Below, piece after piece: positions 1 to 8,551 of a DNA stretch of 47,074 bases. The notes below the pieces were generated by a model that searched no databases, was not told the DNA's origin, and saw only the letters and a program-made list of their open reading frames with translations. Each line of letters opens with the position of its first letter. Position 1 is the first letter of the stretch. The DNA lies in assembly GCA_018829185.1 (NCBI GenBank), contig JAHJUI010000023.1, forward strand, positions 1-47,074, written 5' to 3'. The translations under genes were made by a program, and so were the position numbers. The stretch comes from Nanobdellota archaeon (GTDB lineage: Archaea; Nanobdellota; Nanobdellia; SCGC-AAA011-G17; PNOQ01).

Positions 1-147
1 AACAGGAATGTTTTGTTTGAAACAAAAATATGGATCTAGTGTTAGCTCCAAATCTGCTAAAACAATCAAAGCAGATTTGTATGGCAGAATGCTCTGCCAC
101 AATTTATTTGGCGCGTTTAGAATGATTTAGGACAGCGCCGAATAAAT
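1..147. ncRNA. Candidate structured RNA or 3'UTR segment with four successive hairpins
   Basis: Inverted repeats read directly: 11-17/21-27 (TTTTGTT/AACAAAA), 49-58/70-79 (CAAATCTGCT/AGCAGATTTG), 82-88/93-99 (TGGCAGA/TCTGCCA), 102-114/135-147 (13 bp including one G-T). Followed by a TATA-like box at 154-162. Confidence 0.35.
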
Positions 148-153
148 AAAAAG

Positions 154-162
154 TTTTATAAA
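154..162 (+). promoter_or_regulatory. TATA-like box (TTTTATAAA) for the histone-fold gene
   Basis: ttttataaag about 70 nt before the ATG at 233; SD-like ggaggtg just before the ATG. Confidence 0.5.
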
Positions 163-232
163 GAAGCATTCTTTGGTTTTCTAATGAATTGGGGCTCATA
201 ATGCTTAAATTCATGCATATGGAGGTGCAAAA

Positions 233-397
233 ATGTCATTGATAGTAAAAGCAAAAATAAAGGAACACTCAGGCGGATTAAATGTAGCAGGAGATCTTGC
301 AGAAGGACTAGATAAAGAAGTTGCTAATTTAATTGCAAAAGCTGTTGAAAGAGCGAAAGCAAACGGAAGAAAGACAGTTCAAGCTCGTGATATTTAG
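233..397 (+). CDS. Short archaeal histone-fold protein (54 aa)
   Basis: Manual translation MSLIVKAKIKEHSGGLNVAGDLAEGLDKEVANLIAKAVERAKANGRKTVQARDI; C-terminal AxxNGRKTVxARDI is typical of archaeal histone-fold (DUF1931/CBFD-NFYB-HMF-like) proteins; SD ggaggtg upstream. Not in the ORF track. Confidence 0.8.
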   Translation: MSLIVKAKIKEHSGGLNVAGDLAEGLDKEVANLIAKAVERAKANGRKTVQARDI

Positions 398-433
398 AGT
401 TTTTTCTTTTTTATTTCAATTTTTATCATCACT

Positions 434-471
434 GTGACAACTAAGACAAGTTCACAAGAAGCACTTATAAA
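434..471 (+). promoter_or_regulatory. Shared upstream element copy A: GTGACAACT-AAGACAAGT-N13-TTATAAA
   Basis: Matches copies at 16528-16556 (+) and 39745-39782 (-), with identical 13-nt spacing to the TATA box. Confidence 0.75.
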
Positions 472-492
472 CAAAAACCGATTTTCTATCTT

Positions 493-1233
493 ATGAAATT
501 TAACGAAGCACAAAAACAGATAATTTTAGGAAGTTTATTGGGAGATGCGGGTATCAACAAAGATAAAAGATACGAAGGATATGAATTCGCTGAAAGACAT
601 AGCATAAGACAAATAGATTATCTTAAATGGAAAAACCAATATTTAAACTTTAATTTTAAAACTTATGAAAAACATAATTTGTGTACTATTAGAAAAAGTA
701 ATAAAATTTTCAAAGAATATAAAAAGTTATTTTATAAAGGTTTTACAAAAGTCATCACTAAAGAAATTTTAAACAAAGTAAACTCTCTTGGTTTAGCAGT
801 ATGGTATCTAGATGATGGGGATTACGTTTACAAATCCAATTACATTAGATTAGCAACACATAATTTCAAGTTAGAAGGAAATGAAATAATAAAAAAATGG
901 TTTGAAGAAAAATGGAATATTTCTCCAAAAATAAGAAAAACGTATGATCAAAGATGGCAAAAAGAATATTTCTACTTAGAATTTAATAACTTAAATGGAA
1001 AGAAATTGTTAAATCTTATAAAGGAACATGTGACAAAATCAATGGAATATAAAATTGGGTTAGACGAAGAAAAAAGAAAAAGAGCTAAAGAAAAAAAACA
1101 AGAATATAACAAAAGATGGTGGGAAAATAATGAAAATAAAAGAGTAGCATATTACCAAAAGTGGAAAAAGTTAAATTACCAACAATACCTAAAAAACAAA
1201 AGAAAACCAATCAAAAACTATTTATATGGGTAA
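493..1233 (+). CDS. Free-standing LAGLIDADG homing endonuclease
   Basis: Motifs QIILGSLLGDAG and LGLAVWYLDDGDY; homologous to ORF 38906..39691; basic C-terminal tail. Confidence 0.85.
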   Translation: MKFNEAQKQIILGSLLGDAGINKDKRYEGYEFAERHSIRQIDYLKWKNQYLNFNFKTYEKHNLCTIRKSNKIFKEYKKLFYKGFTKVITKEILNKVNSLGLAVWYLDDGDYVYKSNYIRLATHNFKLEGNEIIKKWFEEKWNISPKIRKTYDQRWQKEYFYLEFNNLNGKKLLNLIKEHVTKSMEYKIGLDEEKRKRAKEKKQEYNKRWWENNENKRVAYYQKWKKLNYQQYLKNKRKPIKNYLYG

Positions 1234-1254
1234 AAATCCCCTATTCTTATAAAA

Positions 1255-1458
1255 ATGAAAAAAGTACACACAAGGGCAAAAAGGAAAGCTAGATTATCTA
1301 CGCATAGAGGAAAAATACCTTCTTTAAATAAGAAAAAAGGAGCAAAAACATTCAAAACAGAAGAAGCAGCAAACATTTGGGCAAAAGATAATAAAATAGA
1401 GAAATTTTCTCTTAAAAAAGTTAAAAAAGATAAGAAATTTCAAATAGTTAAAGACTGA
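1255..1458 (+). CDS. Small basic conserved protein
   Basis: 67-aa Lys-rich ORF; coding-like spacing to neighbours. Confidence 0.6.
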   Translation: MKKVHTRAKRKARLSTHRGKIPSLNKKKGAKTFKTEEAANIWAKDNKIEKFSLKKVKKDKKFQIVKD

Positions 1459-1502
1459 TTTTCTTTAGAAAACTATTTATTCGACCCCTTCTAAACAATT
1501 GT

Positions 1503-1916
1503 ATGAAAAGCAAAGGCACTAGGGCTGAAAGAGAATTATTTCATATGTTATGGGAAACAGGGATATGGGCTTGTTGCCGCTCAGCAGGTTCTGGTTCAAC
1601 ACCTTTACCCAATCCTGACCTTATAGCAAGTAATGGTTCTAAAATACTTGCAATAGAATGTAAAGCAATAAAAAATACTAGCAAACATTTTAACAAATCA
1701 GAAATAGATCAATTAATTGAATTCTCAACTAAATTTGGTGCAGAACCCTGGTTAGCAATTAAATTTGATAATCAAGGGTGGAATTTCTTAAGGCCGGAAG
1801 AACTAAAGAAAACAAAAACGGGTAACTATTCTGTAAATCTAGCTTTAGCTAAACAAACTGGAAAAAAATTTGATGAATTAATTGGATTATTTGAACAACA
1901 AAAATTATTTAAATGA
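1503..1916 (+). CDS. hjc: Holliday junction resolvase Hjc
   Basis: KGTRAERELFHMLWE...SAGSGSTPLPNPDLIA...AIECKA catalytic signature of archaeal Hjc. Confidence 0.92.
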   Translation: MKSKGTRAERELFHMLWETGIWACCRSAGSGSTPLPNPDLIASNGSKILAIECKAIKNTSKHFNKSEIDQLIEFSTKFGAEPWLAIKFDNQGWNFLRPEELKKTKTGNYSVNLALAKQTGKKFDELIGLFEQQKLFK

Positions 1917-1937
1917 CCCCCATATCCAGAATCTAAC

Positions 1938-3491
1938 GTGAATACCAGAAAATATATGTTTTTATTTGTATTTCTCATAGCAATAAATCTAACATCTGCA
2001 GATATTATCTTTAACGAAATTATGTACAATCCATCAACTGCTCAAGGTTCAGATAGTTACAATGAATGGATAGAAATATACAACACAGAAAACACAACAA
2101 TTTCTTTAGAAAATTATACATTATGTGAAAAATCATTTTTACCAGGATACATAAATCGTGAAGATTCAATAACATACCTAAACAATGGGTTAATAATTCA
2201 ACCTTTCAGTTATGCAATAATAACAGATGGTGGCTCAGGAACTGAAGTTTATACCAACTTTAACATAAATGAAAATTCATTAGCATTGCATGTAGATGCT
2301 GCAACACTCTGCGGAGGATTATCTGGTTCAGAAAAAATAACTTTAAAGTCAGAAATAGAAACAATTGACCTCTTAAGATATGATTCTATTTGGGGTGGAG
2401 ATAATAATGGGTTTTCAATCTGTACATTTCCTAATGAAATAGGAACTTGGAAAGAATGTTCAATAACACCAGGACAAGAAAATTCTCAAACATCAAGCCA
2501 ATCTTACAACTTAATAATCACTGAATTCCTTCCAAATCCATATGGAAATGACAATGCAGCAATGCCAGATGGAGAATTTATTGAACTTTATAATAAAGAA
2601 GAAACCACAATTGATTTACAAGGATTTTATCTAAAAGATTCTGCAAACCATAAAATAATAATTTCTAATATGAATTTACTAAACAACAATACAGAAATAG
2701 AAGGTAACTCTTATTTAACAGTCTACACAAATGGTTTTTCTGGATTCCTAAACAATGAAGGCTTAGAAGAAATAAAAATATATGATGTAAACAACAACAG
2801 ATTAGACAAAGTTTCATACTCAAACTCTCAAGAAGGAGTTTCATGGTCTCTAATAGAAGATTCATGGCAACAAACACAACCAAGTCCTAATGAAGAAAAC
2901 ATCAACCCAGAAGAAGCCAATCCAGCAAGAATTGAAATACAAACTATTTACATAGGATCAGATGAAAAAGCAAAATTTGGAGATTTATTAAGAGTAAAAA
3001 TATTCGCAAATAAAGGAGACGACACAAAAGAATCCTTACAATTATACCTTCAAGATGAAACAGGAGAAAAAATAAGCAAAATAACAAGAACAAATCTTGA
3101 AAAGAAATATACTGATTACTCAATGACCTTGCCAATCCAAATTTTTCCAAATTGTAATGAAAAATACCCAAATGAAAAATATGAGATAGTCTTAGAGGGT
3201 TTTGATTTAGAAGATTCAAAAAAAATAGATATTGAAGGAATAACACAAAATCTTTGTGAACAAATAAAGCCAGATTGTAAACCTTGTGCTACTTATGAAG
3301 AATTTTATTCATCAGAATTATCAGAAAATTATGAATCCGAAACAGTTATAAATCCCTATTCAATTACAGGCAATGTAATATTCGAATCAACAGGCATAAA
3401 ATCAAAGAGGTATGGGATATACTTCTTCTGTGCAGTTTTATTCCTTGTTATATTGCAATTACAAGTAAAAAATGGTAAAAATAAAAGCTGA
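1938..3491 (+). CDS. Secreted/membrane-anchored protein with two lamin-tail-like domains
   Basis: N-terminal signal peptide; IIFNEIMYNPS...NEWIEIYN and LIITEFLPNPYG...GEFIELYNKE; C-terminal TM. Confidence 0.8.
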   Translation: MNTRKYMFLFVFLIAINLTSADIIFNEIMYNPSTAQGSDSYNEWIEIYNTENTTISLENYTLCEKSFLPGYINREDSITYLNNGLIIQPFSYAIITDGGSGTEVYTNFNINENSLALHVDAATLCGGLSGSEKITLKSEIETIDLLRYDSIWGGDNNGFSICTFPNEIGTWKECSITPGQENSQTSSQSYNLIITEFLPNPYGNDNAAMPDGEFIELYNKEETTIDLQGFYLKDSANHKIIISNMNLLNNNTEIEGNSYLTVYTNGFSGFLNNEGLEEIKIYDVNNNRLDKVSYSNSQEGVSWSLIEDSWQQTQPSPNEENINPEEANPARIEIQTIYIGSDEKAKFGDLLRVKIFANKGDDTKESLQLYLQDETGEKISKITRTNLEKKYTDYSMTLPIQIFPNCNEKYPNEKYEIVLEGFDLEDSKKIDIEGITQNLCEQIKPDCKPCATYEEFYSSELSENYESETVINPYSITGNVIFESTGIKSKRYGIYFFCAVLFLVILQLQVKNGKNKS

Positions 3492-3876
3492 CACAATAAT
3501 TGAACTTGCAGGTTTTCCAAAAGAACATATAGAAAATGCAATGCAAGATGTAATTAAAAAAGTTAAAGCACTAAAAGGAATTAAAATAATCAAATCTGAA
3601 ACAGCAGAAACAAAGCAAAACAAAGAATTTTTTTCAATTTTCACTGAATTTGAAATAGAATTTAGTGATTTTGACTCATTATTGATTTATAGTTTTAACT
3701 TTATGCCTTCATCAATCGATATCTTAGAACCAGAAAATCTGAGTATTAAGTTAGAAGATTTGCAATATTTATTAAATGATTTAATTGGAAAACTGCATCA
3801 ATATGATATGGGTGTAAAAAAACTTTTATTAGAAAACAGAGCATTAAAAAATCAACTTACTGACCAAAAAAAGTAG
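3472..3876 (+). CDS. Conserved hypothetical protein
   Basis: 134-aa ORF starting inside the upstream gene (20-nt overlap); C-terminal coiled coil. Confidence 0.6.
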   Translation: MVKIKADTIIELAGFPKEHIENAMQDVIKKVKALKGIKIIKSETAETKQNKEFFSIFTEFEIEFSDFDSLLIYSFNFMPSSIDILEPENLSIKLEDLQYLLNDLIGKLHQYDMGVKKLLLENRALKNQLTDQKK

Positions 3877-5167
3877 TTTTTGATTTTTTTATCTTTTTTT
3901 TAAATATTATAAACAAAGTAACTGCAATAACTAAAAGTATTCCTAAAAATACCCAAATCCAAGTCTTTCCACTTGGTTCTTGATCGTCTGGAGGCAAAGT
4001 ATCATTTGTATAAAAATTACCATTAAGTGGATCCTCAGTAATCTCCTGTTCTACAAATCCATCCTCCACTTCTCCTTCATTCTCAACAATCTCTTGATTT
4101 TCAATAACAATATTCACTGGAAAATCTACTACTTTTCCTTCATAAAGTAATCTTACTGAACCAGTATACTCCCCAGGTTGGGCTCCCCCTTCTCGATTTA
4201 TACTTAAAAATGTTTTATTAACTTCACCCGGTGCAACACTTTCAAAAAGATAAGTATCTAATTTAGCTATTTGATTTAAATTCCCAGTGAAAATAAAACT
4301 TACATCATTTATAGTCCTATTAATATAATTTCTAAAAAATAAGCTTCCTTCTGTTCTTTCCCCATATCCCAAAGTTTCATTCAAATAAGAATATTGATTT
4401 ACAAATTGAATCGCATCTGTAACTTCTGTTTCATTATCTTCTGGAACTGTTTCATTTCCGGGTAAAGTTACATTAGTATCATTTATTTCTGGGGTTGGAT
4501 CTACAATTTGTTCTTCAAAACCTAACCAAATTGGAATTTCATATGTTCTTCCATCCGTAGAAACGGTAATTACATCATTTTCAATATTATTAACATAAAT
4601 ATGATCAAAAAATATCTCTAAAACTTTAGTTTGTCCAGAATTCAATGAAAAACCATTGCTCCCTAAAAAAGTATATGGTTTACTTTTAGAAAATTCTACA
4701 TTAATTACACTATCTTTATTGTTTTTAACAAATAATTGAAAAATATAATCACTATCAGTATTTGCTACTTTAAAAATTCCGGGATTAAAATTAAGAGAAA
4801 CATCATCAATTATGCTAAAATCCGAAATAAAATCTTCACTTTTCAAAACCCCATTATCTAGATATAATAAATCTTTAACTAAAAAAGAATATTGTCCTGC
4901 TTCAAATGGCAATTTATAATAAGCAAAATAATAATCATTAATCAACTTAACTAAATAAGGATAAACAATAATCTCACTTCCTTCTTTTAACAAGCCCAAA
5001 TCAGTGTGCTTTATCTCTTCCTGAACATCTTCGCTAGCATTAATCCAAACCTGTAAGGTGTCCCCTTTAAAATAATTACTTTGTACAAATTCAAAACTTA
5101 AAGTATCTGCATTAACTAAAAATGCAGAAAAAACCAACATTATTACCAAAAATAAAAAAAACTTCAT
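3857..5167 (-). CDS. Secreted protein with C-terminal TM anchor (Ig-like/CARDB-like repeats)
   Basis: N-terminal signal peptide, beta-rich repeats, C-terminal TM plus KKKIKK tail; 4-nt overlap with the upstream gene. Confidence 0.65.
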   Translation of the reverse strand: MKFFLFLVIMLVFSAFLVNADTLSFEFVQSNYFKGDTLQVWINASEDVQEEIKHTDLGLLKEGSEIIVYPYLVKLINDYYFAYYKLPFEAGQYSFLVKDLLYLDNGVLKSEDFISDFSIIDDVSLNFNPGIFKVANTDSDYIFQLFVKNNKDSVINVEFSKSKPYTFLGSNGFSLNSGQTKVLEIFFDHIYVNNIENDVITVSTDGRTYEIPIWLGFEEQIVDPTPEINDTNVTLPGNETVPEDNETEVTDAIQFVNQYSYLNETLGYGERTEGSLFFRNYINRTINDVSFIFTGNLNQIAKLDTYLFESVAPGEVNKTFLSINREGGAQPGEYTGSVRLLYEGKVVDFPVNIVIENQEIVENEGEVEDGFVEQEITEDPLNGNFYTNDTLPPDDQEPSGKTWIWVFLGILLVIAVTLFIIFKKKIKKSKTTFFGQ

Positions 5168-7101
5168 TTTTTCCTTAATAAATCTCTAGCTTTTTTAATA
5201 GAGTCATCTAATTCTTTTTCAAATTTATCTTCTCTTACTTTTTTAACTGGAGGATAATAAGGTTTAGCAGGTTCAACATTACCTGGTTTAAATCCTTGTT
5301 TCTTTTGATCATTTGTTTTCTTATTTTTCAAAAAGTCTTCAAAAGTTTGTTTTTTATCCCCTTTTCCTCCGCCCCCAAACTTAAATTTAACTCCCTTTTT
5401 CTTTAAGAAAAATAATCCTGCTCCAACAATTACTAAAACTAATATTAATATCCAAAGCCACAACATACTTTCATCTTCATCCGAATCATCATCTTCTACA
5501 TAAATACAAGAACCAAGCTCACAAATATAACCAGTAGAGCAATCATCATCAAACTCGCATTCTAGATCACCAGAAGATTTACTTACACAAGTATTAGTTG
5601 CTACATTACATTCTTCTAAATAATAATCACAATCATCATCACTTTCACAACAATTTGTTGTATCTTCTCTACATGAACATGTGAATCCATCACAATTATA
5701 ACAAGCACCTAACCAAGAACAATCTAAATCACTTGAACATTCATCAGAAGCAGTACATTCTCCAGTATCACTTCCGCCAGGCAAAGTATTATTTACATTT
5801 GGGCCTTCATAAACATCTTGGCATGTACAATCTACGCATTTTTGATCAGCATCACAATTCAAAACATGCCCAGAAATTAACTCATTGTTAGAATCATAAC
5901 TTGCATCACATTGTTCTCCAATTCCAGGATCTAAAACCCCATTATCATTACAAGGCCCAGTCTCATTTCCCCCAATTGATTCATTACAATCAGAAGGACA
6001 ATTTATGTAAGATTCTCCAGAATCACAAATTCCATCATAATCACAATCGCCAGGCGGGGTTCCGGGTGGTAAATCAGTAGAATATACTCTCCATAAAATC
6101 ATTGCTGTTGTCTTAATATCATTGTTCCAAGAACCAGTTTCTGTTTCTTGTCGGTTTCCTAAATAATTAGTCGCACTTGTTACGGCATCTCCATAAGCCC
6201 CACTTTGTTTTAAACTTCCAACAACAAAGGCAGTTTCATAAAAATTACCCCAGTATTGGCCAAATTGGAAATGTTCTGGACTAACCAACCAATCTACATA
6301 ATACCCTTTTTCAGTTATTTCATAAAGTAAAGCATTTTGTAGCGGGGTATTATCACAAGCAGTTTCTAAATAATTAGAAGTTCTAAAGTCTTTATTTAAG
6401 GATTCTAAAACCCAACTTGTGTACCCCGTAGTTGTACAATCACATGAACTTACACCATAACAAGCATTTTCTAAGCTTAATGGATTAGAATCATCAATTA
6501 AATAATAATTACTATCTCTTTTAAACAATAATAATAAGTTACTTGGTGAAAAGTCACAATAAACATTAAAGCTATTATATTTTTCAACCGGGGTTACGCA
6601 AGCACCAACATCAATCCATTTGTCATTTGCATAACATCCAGAAACACTTGTTCCATCAATTGTAAATGGACCATATTCTGCCCCATTTTCTCCTTCAATC
6701 ATACATGCACCAGCATCATCTGTTAAAATTTGAATTAACCAATTTCCATCAGAATAAGCTTTTCTATCATTAGCTTGTAGCCAAGTAATATATCTACTCA
6801 CATCATGTCCTTCCTTATATAAAGCTAAAGTTGCCCAAGCAGTATCATATGGATTTCCTTGCCAACTATCTCCTGTTTTTCTAGCAAGTAATTTATCTAC
6901 TCCTCTTTGAACATCATAGCCAGCATTTCTTAATGCTATTATAGAAATTGCAATTTCATCTATGCTCGGCCTATTCCAATTCTGACCAGCCATCGTTTTA
7001 TTTAACCATGCAAAACCTGCAGCTTCATCTACTTCTGCAGTTACTAAAGAAGACATTAACAAACTTAGAAATACAAATATTATTACATAGTATTTTCTCA
7101 A
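5164..7101 (-). CDS. Surface protein: extracellular prenyltransferase/squalene-cyclase-like toroid plus Cys-rich repeats and C-terminal TM
   Basis: N-terminal signal; GFAWLNKTMAGQNW..SIDEIAISIIALRNAG..; GNPYDTAWATLALYKEG; Cys-rich CTASDECSSDLDCSWLGACYNC; C-terminal TM. Confidence 0.65.
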   Translation of the reverse strand: MRKYYVIIFVFLSLLMSSLVTAEVDEAAGFAWLNKTMAGQNWNRPSIDEIAISIIALRNAGYDVQRGVDKLLARKTGDSWQGNPYDTAWATLALYKEGHDVSRYITWLQANDRKAYSDGNWLIQILTDDAGACMIEGENGAEYGPFTIDGTSVSGCYANDKWIDVGACVTPVEKYNSFNVYCDFSPSNLLLLFKRDSNYYLIDDSNPLSLENACYGVSSCDCTTTGYTSWVLESLNKDFRTSNYLETACDNTPLQNALLYEITEKGYYVDWLVSPEHFQFGQYWGNFYETAFVVGSLKQSGAYGDAVTSATNYLGNRQETETGSWNNDIKTTAMILWRVYSTDLPPGTPPGDCDYDGICDSGESYINCPSDCNESIGGNETGPCNDNGVLDPGIGEQCDASYDSNNELISGHVLNCDADQKCVDCTCQDVYEGPNVNNTLPGGSDTGECTASDECSSDLDCSWLGACYNCDGFTCSCREDTTNCCESDDDCDYYLEECNVATNTCVSKSSGDLECEFDDDCSTGYICELGSCIYVEDDDSDEDESMLWLWILILVLVIVGAGLFFLKKKGVKFKFGGGGKGDKKQTFEDFLKNKKTNDQKKQGFKPGNVEPAKPYYPPVKKVREDKFEKELDDSIKKARDLLRKK

Positions 7102-7199
7102 TTATATCATCCTCTTTTAACAATTATCTTAAAGCTTGGATTATTTAAAAACCTTTCCTTTCAACAATATTTAAAAACATTGGAAAATAGTTTTAATTT

Positions 7200-7757
7200 A
7201 TGGATTTAAACAAAACAGGAGTAAAAGACATAGAATTCTTTGCAAAAGGAAAAAGAGCATATATTTACACCGGAAAGTACAAAAATCAAAAAGTTGCAAT
7301 TAAAACAAAAAACCCAAAAAGTTTAGCAAAGAATAGAATCCAAAACGAAATAAAATTTTTAAAAATATTAAACAAACACAAAATAGGTCCAAAACTATTA
7401 AAACACAATAAAGGTTATTTCATCTACAAATTCATTGAAGGAAAACAATTCATAGATTCTAAAAAAACTAAAATATTAATAAAAAACATATTAAAACAAT
7501 GTAGAACCCTAGATAAACTAAAAATAAATAAATTAGAGTTCACAAGACCAATAAAACATATTTTCGTAAAAAACAACAAAGTAACAATAATAGATTTCGA
7601 AAGATGCTACAAAACAGATAATCCAAAAAATGTAACTCAATTCTGTCAATTTCTAATAAGCAACAATTTAATGAAAAAAGATATTAAAACAATAAAAGCA
7701 TACAAAGAAAAACAAACAGATAAAAACTTCTCAAAGATTATAACACTTCTCTCTTAA
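7200..7757 (+). CDS. Putative RIO/Bud32-like protein kinase
   Basis: KVAIKTKN (Lys), FIYKFIEGKQF hinge, KVTIIDFERCY (DFx-like). Confidence 0.7.
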   Translation: MDLNKTGVKDIEFFAKGKRAYIYTGKYKNQKVAIKTKNPKSLAKNRIQNEIKFLKILNKHKIGPKLLKHNKGYFIYKFIEGKQFIDSKKTKILIKNILKQCRTLDKLKINKLEFTRPIKHIFVKNNKVTIIDFERCYKTDNPKNVTQFCQFLISNNLMKKDIKTIKAYKEKQTDKNFSKIITLLS

Positions 7758-8546
7758 AGCACAACTCTTACATTTATTCTCATTCTTAACCTTCTCAGGA
7801 ACTTTATCACTTTCCAGCATTGCAAAAACATCATTAACCAATCCAACTATTTCTTCCCTAACAAAAGGATTCATAACTACTCCCCTCCGCTCCTTAGAAT
7901 CTAAATACTCAATATACCCTTCTTTAACATTCTTTCCGAGCCCTTCATTAATTAATAACATATAAGCCTCTAACTGAATTCTATGCCCGGGCCAAACTCC
8001 TTCATGGGGCATTTTACCAGTCTTCAATTCAATAGGAACTGCTCTATCTTCAAAGATTTCAATCCTATCAATTACCCCTTTAAGTTTTAAAAAATCGGAT
8101 TCTACCCAAATTTCAGTCATATACTTAGGGAATAATCTCTCCCAAAGTTGATCTCCAAAAACTTTTTCTTTCCCCATGAGATTATGGACTTTATTTGCTC
8201 TTTCCCTAGCTTCAAAAAGAAATGCTGGCCATTTTTCATGAAAAAACTCCATGGGTTTAATTCCAACTTTCAACAAATCTTCTTTATTTCTTTGAACAAA
8301 ACCAAAGAATGATTTGTAGTAAGCACTTCTGTAACTCATAAAAACATCACTAAAAGGAACAAATCGTTTAAAACTCTTAACAATGCTCTCATCCAATTTA
8401 TTGACATCATCAAAAACATTGTGCCTAATACTCCCCTTAACAACTTCTCTTTTCAATTCGGGAACAAAACCTAAAACCTCTTGAAGATACAGCTTTCGCT
8501 TGCAATAAAGATATTCAGATAACTTACTAACCGCAATTTTGTTCAT
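7731..8546 (-). CDS. Cas4/RecB-like PD-(D/E)XK nuclease
   Basis: SEYLYCKRKLYL...GVIDRIEIFEDRAVPIELKTGKMP...QLEAYMLL...CKSCALREKC (Fe-S cysteines). Confidence 0.82.
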   Translation of the reverse strand: MNKIAVSKLSEYLYCKRKLYLQEVLGFVPELKREVVKGSIRHNVFDDVNKLDESIVKSFKRFVPFSDVFMSYRSAYYKSFFGFVQRNKEDLLKVGIKPMEFFHEKWPAFLFEARERANKVHNLMGKEKVFGDQLWERLFPKYMTEIWVESDFLKLKGVIDRIEIFEDRAVPIELKTGKMPHEGVWPGHRIQLEAYMLLINEGLGKNVKEGYIEYLDSKERRGVVMNPFVREEIVGLVNDVFAMLESDKVPEKVKNENKCKSCALREKCYNL

Positions 8547-8551
8547 AATTA

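Noticed and set aside
2665-3246. Minus-strand ORFs 2665..2883 and 2944..3246
   Set aside because: Leu/Phe/Cys-rich shadow translations inside the lamin-tail gene; no independent start signal.
7140-7190. Repeated TATTTAAAAAC motif between divergent genes at 7.1-7.2 kb
   Set aside because: Best explained as two TATA-like boxes of a divergent promoter; AT-rich repeats like this are expected by chance.
7731-8546. CRISPR locus suggested by the Cas4-like gene
   Set aside because: No regularly spaced direct repeats and no cas1/cas2 anywhere in the window.
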